Assembly (NCBI RefSeq): GCF_022605165.1
Contig: NC_063072.1
Span: forward strand, 2,356,001 to 2,420,000
Source: Purpureocillium takamizusanense
Lineage: Eukaryota; Ascomycota; Sordariomycetes; Hypocreales; Ophiocordycipitaceae
Length of the DNA stretch: 64,000 bases
Direction of reading: 5' to 3'
This document shows positions 21,924 to 33,672 of the stretch, piece after piece. Position 1 is the first letter of the stretch; every line of letters begins with the position of its first letter. Position numbers and translations under genes: made by a program. The notes under the pieces are model-generated. The model saw nothing but the letters and a program-made list of their open reading frames with translations. It was not told the origin of the DNA and searched no databases.

Positions 21924-24345
21924 ATGGCATCACGAACCGACCACGTCGAGGTCATTCATCGGAGGTAATGTTCTGTGTTTCATTTTGGTTCCTGGCACCA
22001 CGACGCTCGACCGTTGCATCGCATGCCTGTCCCGCCCACTACGGGCCATGCCGCAACGGTCTGGGGTGGCATTCCATTCCATCCAAAACCTTAAACTGTC
22101 TCCTCCGAATTATTCGGGCGTCGCGGCCCTCGGCCCTTCTATACTAGCCGTTAGGTGCCCATTTACTGACGCCGTATTTTCGCGCGACGCAGCCGCTCCG
22201 AGGATCGCCATGTGTACTCTTCCTCGACCGAAGCGGGCTACCGTCCTCGCGGCCCAGAGCCCTACGTTAACATCAATTCAAATATCGAAGCAAAGTATGT
22301 CCAGATCCCCTTTGTCGCATACTTGCCCGCAATGCCCTCTTAACCTTGTCGCCGCCGCGCAGGATCAAAAACCCTCTCATCGGCATACCGCGACGGACTT
22401 TGCTCGCCGATGTCGACAAGTTCTGCCGCAGGAAGGGCCTCGAGGCCCATCGTCGCATCCTCCGTAAAGGCGCACTGGTTGCGCAGGACCCTACTGGCTA
22501 CGAGGACATCACAGGCGAGGAGGCCCTTACCGACGAGGAAATAGAGTCTCTCCGTGACGAGGTGCTACACAAGTGGCGCATCCCTAGGGTTCTGTATCTC
22601 ACCATCATCACCTGTTCTATCGGCGCCGCTGTTCAAGGCTGGGACCAGACCGGCTCCAACGGCGCCAATCTCGACTTCCCGAGAGCATTTGGTATCGGAT
22701 CAGCTAGCATCCACGATAACGTCATCGTCGGCCTCGTAAATGCGGCTCCCTATATCGGAACAGCTCTCGTTGGCGCTTGGCTGTCTGATCCCATCAACCA
22801 CCGTTGGGGTCGCCGGGGGACCATCTTTGTCGCCGCCCACTTTTGCCTGTGGCCGGTGCTCGCAAGCGCTTTTTGCAATACCTGGGTGCAGCTGTTCGGC
22901 TGTCGTCTGCTCCTGGGCGTCGGCATGGGCACCAAGGCTTCTACTGGTAAGTGCGACGTTGTCCAGCTACGACTTGACATTGCGCCTGACCCCCACGGAC
23001 AGTACCCATATTCGCCGCCGAGAACTCGCCGGCACCGATTCGAGGCGCGCTCGTCATGAGCTGGCAGCTATGGACTGCCTTTGGTATATTTCTGGGCACA
23101 TGCGCCAATCTCGTCGTCAAGCACATCGGCCCGGAGTCGTGGAGATACCAGCTTGGGTCGGCTTTCATCCCCGCTGTGCCCCTCGCTCTTCTCATCTACT
23201 TTTGCCCCGAGTCGCCGCGTTGGTACATCAAGAAAAACCGCTACTTAGATGCACTACACTCACTGCTTCGCTTGCGCAATTCACCAGTCCAAGCGGCCCG
23301 GGATCTATACTACATCCACGTTCAACTGCAGGTCGAACAGGAGTTCATCGGCCATGGCAACTATATAGGCCGCTTCATCGAGCTGTTCACGATCCCTCGC
23401 ATCCGCCGAGCAACCCTCGCGGCGTTCGTCGTCATGATTGCGCAGCAGATGTGTGGAATCAATATCATCGCCTTTTACTCGACTACAGTCTTCCGCGATG
23501 CCGGTGCGAGCGACTTTAATGCCCTCCTGGCCACCTGGGGCTTTGGTCTCATCAACTTTCTCTTTGCCTTCCCCGCCATCTGGACTATCGACACCTTTGG
23601 GCGTCGCTCACTGCTATTGTTCACCTTTCCCCAGATGGCCTGGACGCTTCTTGCGGCTGGGCTCTGCACGCTTATCCCTCCGGGACCCGCACACATAGGC
23701 ATGGTTGCTTTGTTCGTGTACCTCTTTGCTGTCTTTTACTCGCCGGGTAAGTGACTGAACTAAGGTTGGGAGTCAACTGAAGCTGGTGCTGATAAAGACG
23801 TAGGTGAGGGCCCGGTTCCTTTCACGTACTCGGCCGAAGTGTTTCCCTTGTCGCATCGTGAGGTGGGCATGGCGTTCGCCGTCGCGACATGCCTATTCTG
23901 GGCATCTGTGCTGTCCATCACGTTCCCGCTGATGCTGGCGCAGCTGGGGGTGCGCGGAGCCTTTGGACTTTACGCAATGCTCAATATCCTGGCTCTAGTC
24001 ATGATTTTCCTGGCGGTCCCAGAAACGAAGCAGCGTACGCTGGAAGAGCTCGACTACATCTTCGGTGTCCCCACGAGGGTGTTCGCGCGGTACCAGGTTA
24101 CCAAAGCACTACCTTGGTGGTGCAAGCGGTGGCTCCTATTCCGGAAGAACGCCACGCTGGAACCCCTTTACCAACTCGACGTGGCGGAGCACCATGAAGA
24201 AGAAGACGAGGTTGCGAGTACAGACAATGGATACGAAAACGACAAGGCGAGGGTGGAGATGAAGGACATTGTGGGATTCCCCAGAGGGGCGAGTGGGCAG
24301 CAGCCGACGCAACCACACAGCCCGTCTCCTCGGACATCGGGATGA
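21924..24345 (+). CDS. MFS sugar transporter (SP family)
   Basis: Five exons: 21924-21964, 22193-22294, 22363-22946, 23003-23746 and 23804-24345 (introns 228, 68, 56 and 57 nt); 670 residues. Exons 1-2 were chosen because they join in phase to give [14 protein letters not shown], a sequence I recognise at the start of this transporter clade. Twelve membrane segments are expected from about residue 120. Sugar-porter marks are visible: [12 protein letters not shown] in the first segments, [17 protein letters not shown] at the end of TM6, [13 protein letters not shown] in TM7, FGRRS, and [15 protein letters not shown] after TM12. The cytosolic C-terminal tail is long and acidic (EEEDEVAS). It should import a hexose, pentose or polyol with protons at the plasma membrane; the substrate cannot be read from sequence. 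The short first exon and long first intron make the start the least certain part. Confidence 0.9.
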
Positions 24346-24929
24346 GGCGACGACTGTACGAATTTATTTGGCTCCTTCTGCCGACAAGGCTCGGCACGCG
24401 GATTTGGGCGTTTTGGCTGTAGGCATTTAGCGATCTGGTTCTTCATCATTGGCTACGATACCAGGGGACAGAGTACGAGAGACGGGCGCCGCGGAGTCAT
24501 GCGCCACAGGCACGATACCCTTTCAACGCCCTTTGCGTTGCGGCGTTGACGCCAAGAATTGTCATGTAAAGCCGATCGAGACCTGAATATTTTGAGATGA
24601 GCAAAGATGAGCCGAGGTGAAAGGACCGACGTGGTTGTCAACTCCAGATCTCGAATGGGATCGCCGTGATGCAATGGGGGTCATAAGTAACGCCAAGGCC
24701 AATCGATCGCGGAGCCTTCGGATAACCGTAGCGAGGAGTGCTGGGGCGATTCGCGTCAAGCGCCTGGATGACGCGGATCTGCCCTGTGTCTGCAGTGATG
24801 GGTCTCGCGAAGAGAAGCGTTGTGGGGAGGGTTGGTTTGGCGACGTCAGGGGCCCACCGCCATGTGCGATTTATACTGCAGTTGCACATACTAGCACGAG
24901 TGCAGAGTTGACTTGGGAACACCTGGTCT

Positions 24930-24969
<40 letters not shown>

Positions 24970-27900
24970 GGGCTGGCTTGGCCATCCGGAGGAAACATCT
25001 TGACGTAGTCAAATAGACTGTGTGTGCCCTCGGATGATGAGGCCGAGAAGGAAGGCGGCCGCGGCGTGTGGCCGAGCGAGGTTCTTAACTGAACTACTTC
25101 TCTCCCCTTGGACAGAGGGAGGGAAGGAGCCATTTCCACGTTGACATTTGAGATGCCCCAGTTTCAGCCCCAGCCGATCAGCGCCGCACCGGGGGCAAGG
25201 CATGCATGCAGGTGCCGATCGCATCGCTATTGACAAACACTCTTTGACGCGGGAGAAGAGGTTGGGACTTTAGCCGGGGTGCTGTCCGCGCGACGCGTTG
25301 CACATGTGCAGTAACATTTGGGAGCTCCCCCGCCCTGCGCCGCGCTGATCGGTTTGACGCACGGCGCGGACGGGGCGCGGCCGGTACGGAGAGGGGAGGG
25401 GGAGAGGGGGATAACCGCGGCGACCTCGGGGACTGCTAGGTTGACGGATACGTAGAAGTTTTGGTTTTTTCTCTTGCCGACTGGTCTCACATGCCGCTTC
25501 TGCCGCTTCTGCTGCTTCTGCTGCTGCCGTCGGTCGTGGATCGGGCTGTCACTGATGATGGGCAAACTCGGCGTATCCTAGGCGGCCGGCTGGCCGGCTG
25601 CGTGGCAGGCTCGCGGGCACCACCATCCCCAAAAGTACAGTCAGTTACAGCAACTCGCAGTATTTTCTTCTATGCCCTATATAGGTAGAGTTCTAGATTG
25701 GGGGGGCGTCTCAGGCACACGGCTGACTGTTCTACGCGCCGAACTCAAACTCAATCGCCCGCGGCGTTGCAAAGTGAATTGGGTTCGTTATATTACACGG
25801 AATGACCCAAGCCACGGCTGATCCAAGATTTTTTTTTATTTGAGGAACATTGCTCTCGGTTGGCTACAGTACGTATTTGCAAACAATCAGTATAGTTGTA
25901 AACGCTGAATCGATGATTCCGTTTCCTCCCGTCCCCCCTTTTCCCTTTGCCGGGCTTTGCTCATGGTACATACCCGCGCATCCGCGCAGCTGCTGTTGTT
26001 CGGAAGGTGAGTTAGTAGGCATCGGACGGCTTCGCCGTCAGACGTCATCCTGTTCGGCTCCGGCTAGCACAGAGAACCACAAACCCCCCGGTTGAAAGCT
26101 TGGCGCACGGAAGATAGAGAGTGGGGGAGCTCTTCCGTGTTTGTGCCGCACAAAACCTAGCGATGTCCGTGTGTGCCCCGGCGTTAGGTCGTTGACGGTT
26201 GGCTCTAGCGTGCAGCACGGCGGCGGGGGCACCCACCCCGTTGTGCTGGCGCCGTGGCAAAGCCTTCACTCGCGGCACTGTGTGCTGTTGGTTGCCCCCC
26301 CCTCCCCCCTGCGCCTGAAAATGAAAAATCCAAGCGGCGGCGGCGGCATGTGTCTGGTAGCTGCTGCTTGCGCGCTGTGGGACGAGAGGGCTGCAAAACA
26401 AAAACCCACAGCGGATCGCAGGGGATAGAGCTGAGCTGGACGGGACCCCCCTGTTCGTTCTGGGGAGGTCAAGACGCAGGGGTTAGAGAGAAGGGGCGGA
26501 AGGGGCCCTTTTTCTTCGCCCGCTGGCTGCACTAACAGACGGGATACTCCGTTGCTTGATGGGCCGTGACGTGCAGGCGGCGATTGCAAAATGTCATCGG
26601 CCAAGGAAAGAACCAAATCAATTGACATAGATACGTAAAGATGACACTTTCAGATGGGGCGATGCGATGGAGGCATCAAAGACCACTGCAAAAGCCAATC
26701 GAGTGCAGATGGTACCTATGGAAGCAGGAAGGAGTATCTTGGCCTCAGTACCTTAGTACTACTGTAACCACAGGCATAACAATGCAGTGCATGAAAAGCA
26801 TGCCTGTGCTCCTGTCCCACGTTCTTCCGTGCGGCACCCAACGATGCGCGAATGGGGCGCGTCCCAAGTGACCTGCTGCGAGTCAATCAATCAATCAATC
26901 GAGCAATCAAGCATGCCCGGGTTGGTGGGCTTGTCCCAGGAAGGCCGCAAAAGCCATGGCGGCCACAGGCACAGAGAGAGGGGATGAGGGGATCACACAT
27001 CATCAGCCCATCGAGCATGACAAGGCGAGGCGAGGCGTTGATGCGTAGTTCCACAAACAAAAGCTATAAAAAGAAGAGCAAGATTGATTGCTCATCAGGG
27101 ATCTCGCGGCGCGGCAACCGAGGGCTCACTCCACTGGTGGTAGTACGTACTACCAAGATGTATGAAGTGGCCCTGCGTCTTCATCTCCTTTTCTTCTCCT
27201 CTCTAGTCTGGGGGAGAACACAGTGCTGCTCAGTTGTTCCCCTTGCCTTACCGCGTCTGTGGCAGCATCTGCTCTTCTTTCTTCTTTTCTTTCTTCTTTT
27301 TTTTTTTACACCAGTCTCTGCTGCTCTTCCTCATTAATTTGCCATGGAAGTTGGGTGCGTCAGTCCAAAACCTGCACTAGGATCCGCCCACCCGCCCCGT
27401 GCCCCTGTGGCGCTGTCAAGGCACTGTCTCAGAAGCTGCCCGATGGCCTGCGATGAGGTCCCTCCAGTGGACAGACGGCCTTGACTTTTCTGCACAGTCA
27501 GCGGGCCAGGGGCAAATTCATCGGGGGGCCGTGGCGGATGTGGGACCGGTGGACCCCACTTCGCACACCCCATCCAGTGGACCCCTGCGCCATCCGCGGG
27601 AACCCTTGCTCGGTCGCATGCAAGCCTCCCTCCCACGGTCACACCCCTCCTACTCCTCCTCCTCCACTGCGGTACGCTGTTGCGCCTGGCTGGCAGCTCG
27701 CTTGGATGCCATGCGTTGCTTGGCTCGAATTGCCCGCTTGGGTTTGTGAGATGCGGCCATTGGAGAGCGGGAACGCGGGAAAGCGAGCAGTGCAACCCGC
27801 CCAGTCATGATACGTTGTTGGTAGTGCGTAGTCGAGCGTCTGTATCGAGCATCATCTCGATTACTAGTCTTTTCCAGCGACCTCGACCCCGCAAGAATTT

Positions 27901-28831
27901 TTCTGTAGGTACCTAGATACAAATTATTACTACGACGGCACAGTACCGCCAACTTGAGCGAGCGTTGGCCCATGTGGGCGGGCGCCTCACAGCCCACCCA
28001 GCCCAGCCCAGCGCTCTGGGCGTGGCGTTTCAGTGGGTGAGCTGTGATGTGGGCACCCGACCCGACCCAGACACAACCCAACATCAGTCCGTACGGTGGG
28101 GACGCTCGTGTTCCTAGCACCGCTTTCTAGCCTGCATAGCACTGTACTGTCACTGTGTGCCCCCCAGGCGCAGCTGCGCGATCCGCAAAGGAAAAAGAGA
28201 TCATCATCGCCAGTAATGGCCAGCCTGCGTTTCACCCTTCTCTGATCCCTCTCCCCTCCACATCCTCGCACCGCGCGCACTGCGAACCGTCCGTCCTTTC
28301 TTCTCCCCACCTCTTCTGTTTGTCTCTTTTCCCTCTGTCACACGCTCTTTCGTTGCGTCCCCTGCCTCTCGCTCTTTGCGTCTCCTAGAAACAAAAAAAG
28401 ACGTCGTTTCGTGTCTTCGACGTAGCGCACCCCCTATCGACGCTCGGCATCGTCAACGACCGAGCTCCCTCTCCCGTCCTCCCGTCCCTCCCCTTTTGCC
28501 GCGGCCCCTGCACGACCGGTCTGAGGACCGTGAATCGTCAATTCTCGGAGCTCTCCCCACAGCTAGCCGTCAACCTGAAGCAGGCCTTCAGCGAGCTGCT
28601 TGACGGAACGGCCATCCTTTGTGGGATAGCCCGTATCACGACTGAACGATTGCCTTTAGACGCGAGCCAGTATACCTTTTGGCCGCAAATCACGACCCTG
28701 GAAGCATCTGATACGAAACATCATTCATCGGCGCACCCACCAGCATCTTAGCGCCCCCCTTGGACAGGAGCTGAAATCTAGCACGACGACACTGTAAAGA
28801 AGAATCGTCCATCCACCTAGCCGCAGGCCCA
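24346..28831. other. 4.5-kb gene-poor stretch between sugar transporter and MscS channel
   Basis: No frame matches a known family. Contents seen: a GA microsatellite, a 6-bp hairpin GACGGC-TTC-GCCGTC at 26025-26039, a T-run near 27300, AATC repeats near 26885-26905, and GTACCTA words at 26745-26760 and 27905. From about 28200 the sequence is C/T-rich with CTCTCCC words and probably is promoter and leader of the MscS gene, possibly including a leader intron. Confidence 0.45.
24933..24968. repeat. (GA)18 microsatellite
   Basis: Eighteen uninterrupted GA units in the gene-poor region. Confidence 0.95.
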
Positions 28832-31622
28832 ATGCAAAACAGACACTCCTCCCGGGCCTCACGATCCTCGGGCTTCATCCCTCTCGGCGGTGGCGGCACC
28901 TCCCGAAACGAAATGGACAACGGAATTCCCCTCACCACCGTCCGTAGCAATGCTTCCACGGGCGCCCGGAAGCCCATGATCGGCAACTCGACGAGCTTCG
29001 AGTCTTCCCAGACGGCAAACGAAAAAGGCGAAACGCACCACCGTCATGCTGGCCGCCGGAGGAAGCAGGGCAACCTCGGCCGCAGCGGCACTGGCGACTC
29101 GGAAGACGTGAGGCTGAACGCCATGGGCAGGCTCTACGCGAAGATTGTCGGCTTCTCCGTCATCACGCGCTACATGGTCTACGTGGTGCCGGTCGGCATC
29201 CTGCTCGCCGTCCCTCTTGTGGTCATTCCCATGGTGGGCGACAAAGACGGTACGCCTCTCGGATCCGTCACCAAGAAGAATGCCAAAGGCGAGGATGAAG
29301 TCACCGAAGGACCTCCCCTGTTCAAGCTGTTCCTGTGGATCGAAATCACCTGGCTCACGCTGTGGGCTGCCAAGATCGTTGCCTTCTTCATCCCCAAGAT
29401 CTTCATGTTCTTCTGCGGCATTGTCAGCAGGGGCGTCCGCAAGTACGCCACGATCCTGAGCAACCTCACCATCTCGCTGTCGCTTCTCCTCTGGGCCCTG
29501 GCAACATGGATCACCTTCATGAAGCTCTTCGAGGCATCCTTCAATGCCGACATTCAGTGGGTCGTCGTTCTTCAGCGTATTTTCGGCGCTCTCTTCGTGT
29601 CGTCTGCGTTGCTGCTGGCCGAAAAGGCCATCGTCCAGCTGATTAGCGTCTCGTACCACCAACGATCATTTGCCAACCGAATTAAGGCTTCGAAGCGCGA
29701 GATCCACTTGCTCGGCCTTCTCTACGACGCCTCGCGCACGCTTTTCCCCATGTACTGCCGCGAGTTTGCAGACGAAGACTACGTCATCAACGATAGCATC
29801 GAGATGATGTTGAGGAAGAAGGCAGGTCGCAAGTCGAATGGCGCCGCGACGCCCATGAAGCTCATTGGTGACGCTGCCCGTCTTGGCGATAAGGTGACCT
29901 CAGCCTTTGGAAACATTGCGCATGAGATTACCGGGAAGCAGGTCTTCAATCCCAACTCGGCGCACTCGATTGTCCTGGAGGCTCTCGAGAAGCGTGTGCC
30001 ATCAGAAGCCCTGGCGCGCCGTATCTGGATGTCCTTTGTCCTCGAGGGCAAGGACGCGCTCTACCTTGAGGACTTTCAGGAAGTCCTCGGGCCCGCGTAC
30101 AAGAACGAGGCCGAGGAGGCGTTCAACGCCATCGACAGCGACATCAACGGCGACATCAGTCTGGACGAGATGGTGCGAAAGGTGGTAGAAATGGGCACCG
30201 AGCGCAAGGCCATAGGCGAGGGCATGAAAGACATTGGCCAGGCACTCCGGGTCTTTGATAAGGTTTTGCTCTTCGTCGTCTTCCTGCTGGTCATCTTCGT
30301 CTTCCGTAAGTCCACCGATCTGAATACGTGACATGCCCAACTGACGAGCTGGCGCAGTTGTCTTCTTCAAGAGCAGCTTCGTGACGACAATCATTAGCGC
30401 TGGTACCACGTTCCTTTCGCTGTCTTTCGTCTTTGCCGTCACTGCCCAGGAGTTTTTGGGATCCTGCATCTTCCTCTTCGTCAAGCACCCCTTCGACGTA
30501 GGCGATAGGGTTGAAATCACCAGCACGCAGATGATGGTCGATAGAATCTCTCTCTTGTACACTGTCTTCACCCGTCTGGACACCATGCAGACCGTCCAGG
30601 TAAGTCTTGGTTCTTTGCGTGGGGTCCCGGCGAACACGGCTGACAGCATACTCCAGATCCCCAACATTCAGCTCAACAACCTCTGGATCGACAACGTTAC
30701 TCGCAGCAAGGCCATGTCGGAGACGGTCGAGCTCAATGTCTCTTACGACACGTCGTTTGAGGACATTGAGCTGCTTCGCACTGAGATGGAGAAATTTGTT
30801 CGCGCCCCGGAGAACACCCGCGACTTCCAACCCGACTTCAACATCAGCGTCGGCGGTGTCGGCAACCTGGACAAGATGCTCCTCTACATTAGCATCAAGC
30901 ACAAGTCTAACTGGCACAATGACAAGGTTCGCGGCACTCGCCGGTCCAAGTTCATGTGTGCACTGGCCATTGCGCTCAAGAAGATCCCCATCTACGGCCC
31001 CGGTGGCGGTGCTGAGGCCCTGGGTGGACCGACCAACCCGACATACTCTGTCGCCGTTACTGATCAATTTGCCTCTGCTGCCCGTGATGCGGCCGCGAAG
31101 GACAAGGAGACGGGCCGTATGGTCCCGACGCACGTTGGCCAGACCCAGGAGGAGGCCCGCGAGACCGAACAGCATGCCGTCACGGAGCTCAACAACCGTC
31201 CTTTGGTGGTCGAGACGGAGGGCCTCTGGGACCCAAGCGAGCGTGACGATCGATCCCCCGCCGGGCATGGCGCATCGGACGATCCGCGCCGGTCCAGGGA
31301 CATCGAGTCTGTCCGCAACGAGCTTAACCGGGCGAGCACCCGCGGCCGTCGCAGGGCTGGCGAGGGCCTGCAGAATCTCACGCCGACTGATAGCCATGCT
31401 CCCGGCCACCACCAGCATGCCACCAGCCCACGGCTAGAGACGTTCGACGAAGAGGCACGGACTGACATGCCGTCTACGTTTTACGACCTCAACCGCGGCC
31501 AGTCGGACGCAATGGCGCCCTCCGAGGAGGATGAGCAGGGACTTTATCCGAGCGGCTCGCAGCACATGCCACATAGGGGTCCGAGCTACCGGGGCCCGCC
31601 GCCCAGCCACGGCCAGCGCTAG
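28832..31622 (+). CDS. MscS-family mechanosensitive ion channel with EF-hand
   Basis: Three exons, 28832-30305, 30358-30599 and 30657-31622 (introns 52 and 57 nt); 893 residues. The N-terminus (1-100) is basic and disordered. Four hydrophobic segments follow between about 110 and 270 (VVPVGILLAVPLVVIP, FLWIEITWLTLWAAKIVAF, TISLSLLLWALATWITF, a later AL-rich one). An EF-hand loop DSDINGDISLDE lies at about 435-446, right before the last two membrane segments. The MscS core then reads FVKHPFDVGDRVEI and IPNIQLNNLWIDNV. The C-terminal 200 residues are charged and disordered. The architecture (EF-hand followed by the MscS pore domain) matches fungal Msy1/Msy2-type channels of the ER or cortical ER that handle Ca2+ under hypo-osmotic shock. 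Convergent with the dienelactone-hydrolase-like gene. Confidence 0.92.
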
Positions 31623-31988
31623 TATTCGATCGCATGATGGGCTGACGCATAGAGAGGAATGAAAATGTATCTTGCAAAGCATATACCCAACAACCCTTGG
31701 GTATGGACCTGACGCGACGCAACGGAGTATTTGCATTTTGACACGGCATATGGTGCATTTGGACTATAATGTGGAGGCATAACGCGTGCCGCGCAGCAAG
31801 CAGCTGCGGACGGGCAATGCTTGGCCGGATTGCCTACTGAGGCATCGCCGACAACGATTCGGCTGTAGAGTTTTACGAGTGTATCTTCACGATACCATAG
31901 ATTAAAGGAAGAGACGAGAGTATTTTTACCACGATGGGTTCGTTGGTGATTATTACATTGATGCCTTTTTCTCCACTACGCAAAACAT
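31623..31988. other. Convergent 3' intergenic
   Basis: 366 bp between converging stop codons of the MscS and hydrolase genes. AT-richer than its surroundings; only 3' ends expected. Confidence 0.5.
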
Positions 31989-33322
31989 TCAGCACACGTG
32001 CTCTGGGGGAGGAACCGCTCCGTCACGGGGTCCGAGGTCCGTCTTGAGAACCCTGCCAAACAGCTCAAGCAGAACCTCGAAGCAGACCTTTGTGACGGCG
32101 GGGTCGTAGCGGCCCTTACTCAGCTCGTCCCTGATGAAGGCGTGCTGGGCCCAGGCGAACTCGTGGAAGCTAAAGACGACGCCGGCGTCGCGCAGCTTGG
32201 CGCGGATGAGATCGCGGCCGGCGTCGGGGACGTGGGTGTCCTTGATGCCGAAGATCATGGCGACTTCGCCGCGCAGGCGCGAGAATAGGTCGAGCGTGTG
32301 GGCGGAGCCCGGAGGAGGGGCAGCGGCCGCGTTGGGCGCCTCGTAGGGGCCGAGCGTGCGTGAGTGGATGTCGGTGGCGAAGTAGGAGACGCAGGCGGTG
32401 ATGCGCGGGTCGAGCTGTGTGGAAAGGGGTCAATTGTTGTCAATGCGGATGAGCCGAGCAGACAGGAGAAGACACGGAGAGAGGATCGTGAGAAGGGGGG
32501 GTTCGCGTACGGCAGCGCGGACCGCGAGGTGGCCTCCCAGGCACATGCCCGTGGCGCCGATGAGGCCAGTGCAGGTCGAGAGGGAGAGGAGGTGGTCGAC
32601 GGTGGCGCGGGAGTCTGCGTCGTACGAGTCGAGGGTCTGTCGATGGGACAAGGGGTGGATGTTAGTAATGGATCTTACTTCTTGCGTCATGTAGCGTGTT
32701 GCCGACGCAGCAGGTATGGCGAGAGAGACTGTGCGTATGTGAAAGACTGAGTGAGTGAGTGAGTGAGGGCAGACCTTTTGAATCTTGAACTGGTTCCCGC
32801 GATCTGTATCGGCGGCGTCGTAGGCCAGCGGCTCGGGGCCGACAAAGTCGTGGTACGACGACGGGGCGGCGACGATGTAGCCGTGGCCAGCGATTTGGCG
32901 GGCGAAGCGGGCTACGGGGCCGGTGACTGCGATAGAAGCGCGTTGATCAGCGCTTGGTGTGCTTGTGATGGAGATGGACAGACGGATGGCGGGGGGCGGG
33001 TGTGCAGGTCGCACCTTGGTAGATTTCACTGAATAGACAGACGCCGGGGAAGCGACTAGCAGCGGGGGGGTTGGATCAGTTACTGTCATTGGTATCGAAA
33101 GTGAGAGGGAGGTATGGTCTTGACACGACGTACGCCTTGGGATATCCCGGGATCGTCGGGTGGAAGACGTAGATTCCTGCCATGGAGGGGCATCGTGTTA
33201 GCTGGGTGGATGGGGGTCTCGGTAGGTGATGTTCTTGTAGGTGTAAGGGGGGACGTACGCATGGGGCTGTCCTTGCCATTGGCAGAGACGGAGACGTCGA
33301 CGTGGGATTCCTGGATCAACAT
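31989..33322 (-). CDS. Dienelactone hydrolase family protein
   Basis: Six exons: 33322-33259, 33176-33134, 33055-33015, 32926-32775, 32636-32511 and 32414-31989; 283 residues. Every junction is in phase and rebuilds the family sequence (IYVFHPTIPGYPKA, FPGVCLFSEIYQ, VTGPVARFARQIAGHGY). The nucleophile is Cys132 in GATGMCLGGH; acid D201 (GIKDTHVP) and H233 (AQHAF) complete the DLH triad. The tail VCFEVLLELFGRVLKTDLG is typical of fungal cytosolic members. Bacterial dienelactone hydrolase opens chloroaromatic lactones; the fungal substrate is unknown, and a carboxymethylenebutenolidase-like or ester-cleaving role is inferred. The fourth intron (138 nt) has a poor donor (GTCTGC) and contains a GAGT microsatellite, so that border is the weakest. 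It lies 350 bp downstream of the PLP enzyme, same strand. Confidence 0.88.
32749..32767. repeat. GAGT microsatellite in an intron
   Basis: About five GAGT units inside intron 4 of the dienelactone-hydrolase-like gene, a few bases from its donor. Confidence 0.85.
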
Positions 33323-33672
33323 GGTGATGGTGGTGGATGAGCGAGTTAGGGTTCGCGTTTGGGCGCGGTTGATGTGCAAGTGAGTGAGAGGGGCAGTGAG
33401 GTGAGGTTGGAGTTGATGCATGGAGTCTACAAAGTAACAGAGTAGCGAGGATGGCGGGGCAGCGGCCCCGGAGCAAAACCTCCACCTATCAACAACACGC
33501 CAGTGATGGACAATTGTACAACCTCATGTCACTGAATCCAGCTCTTGCACGACTGGCATCGACATCAATTGCGAAACGTCTACCATCACCGTAGGCCATA
33601 ATTTAGGCCGCATATGTTTCACCTAGCAGCCAAGATGCCAAAGTCCCGCCCGGCCCAGGCACACCAAGCAAC
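33323..33672. other. Short tandem intergenic (promoter of the hydrolase)
   Basis: 350 bp between the PLP enzyme stop and the hydrolase start, both on the minus strand. It should hold the hydrolase promoter; no distinct element recognised. Confidence 0.45.

Noticed and set aside
26025..26039. GACGGC-TTC-GCCGTC hairpin as a transcription terminator
   Set aside because: A 6-bp stem in a GC-rich eukaryotic genome is expected by chance, and intrinsic terminators of this type do not apply to RNA polymerase II.
26852..27337. 161-codon plus-strand frame ending in a Leu/Phe-rich stretch
   Set aside because: The hydrophobic end is encoded by a T/C-rich tract, and the rest resembles no protein family.
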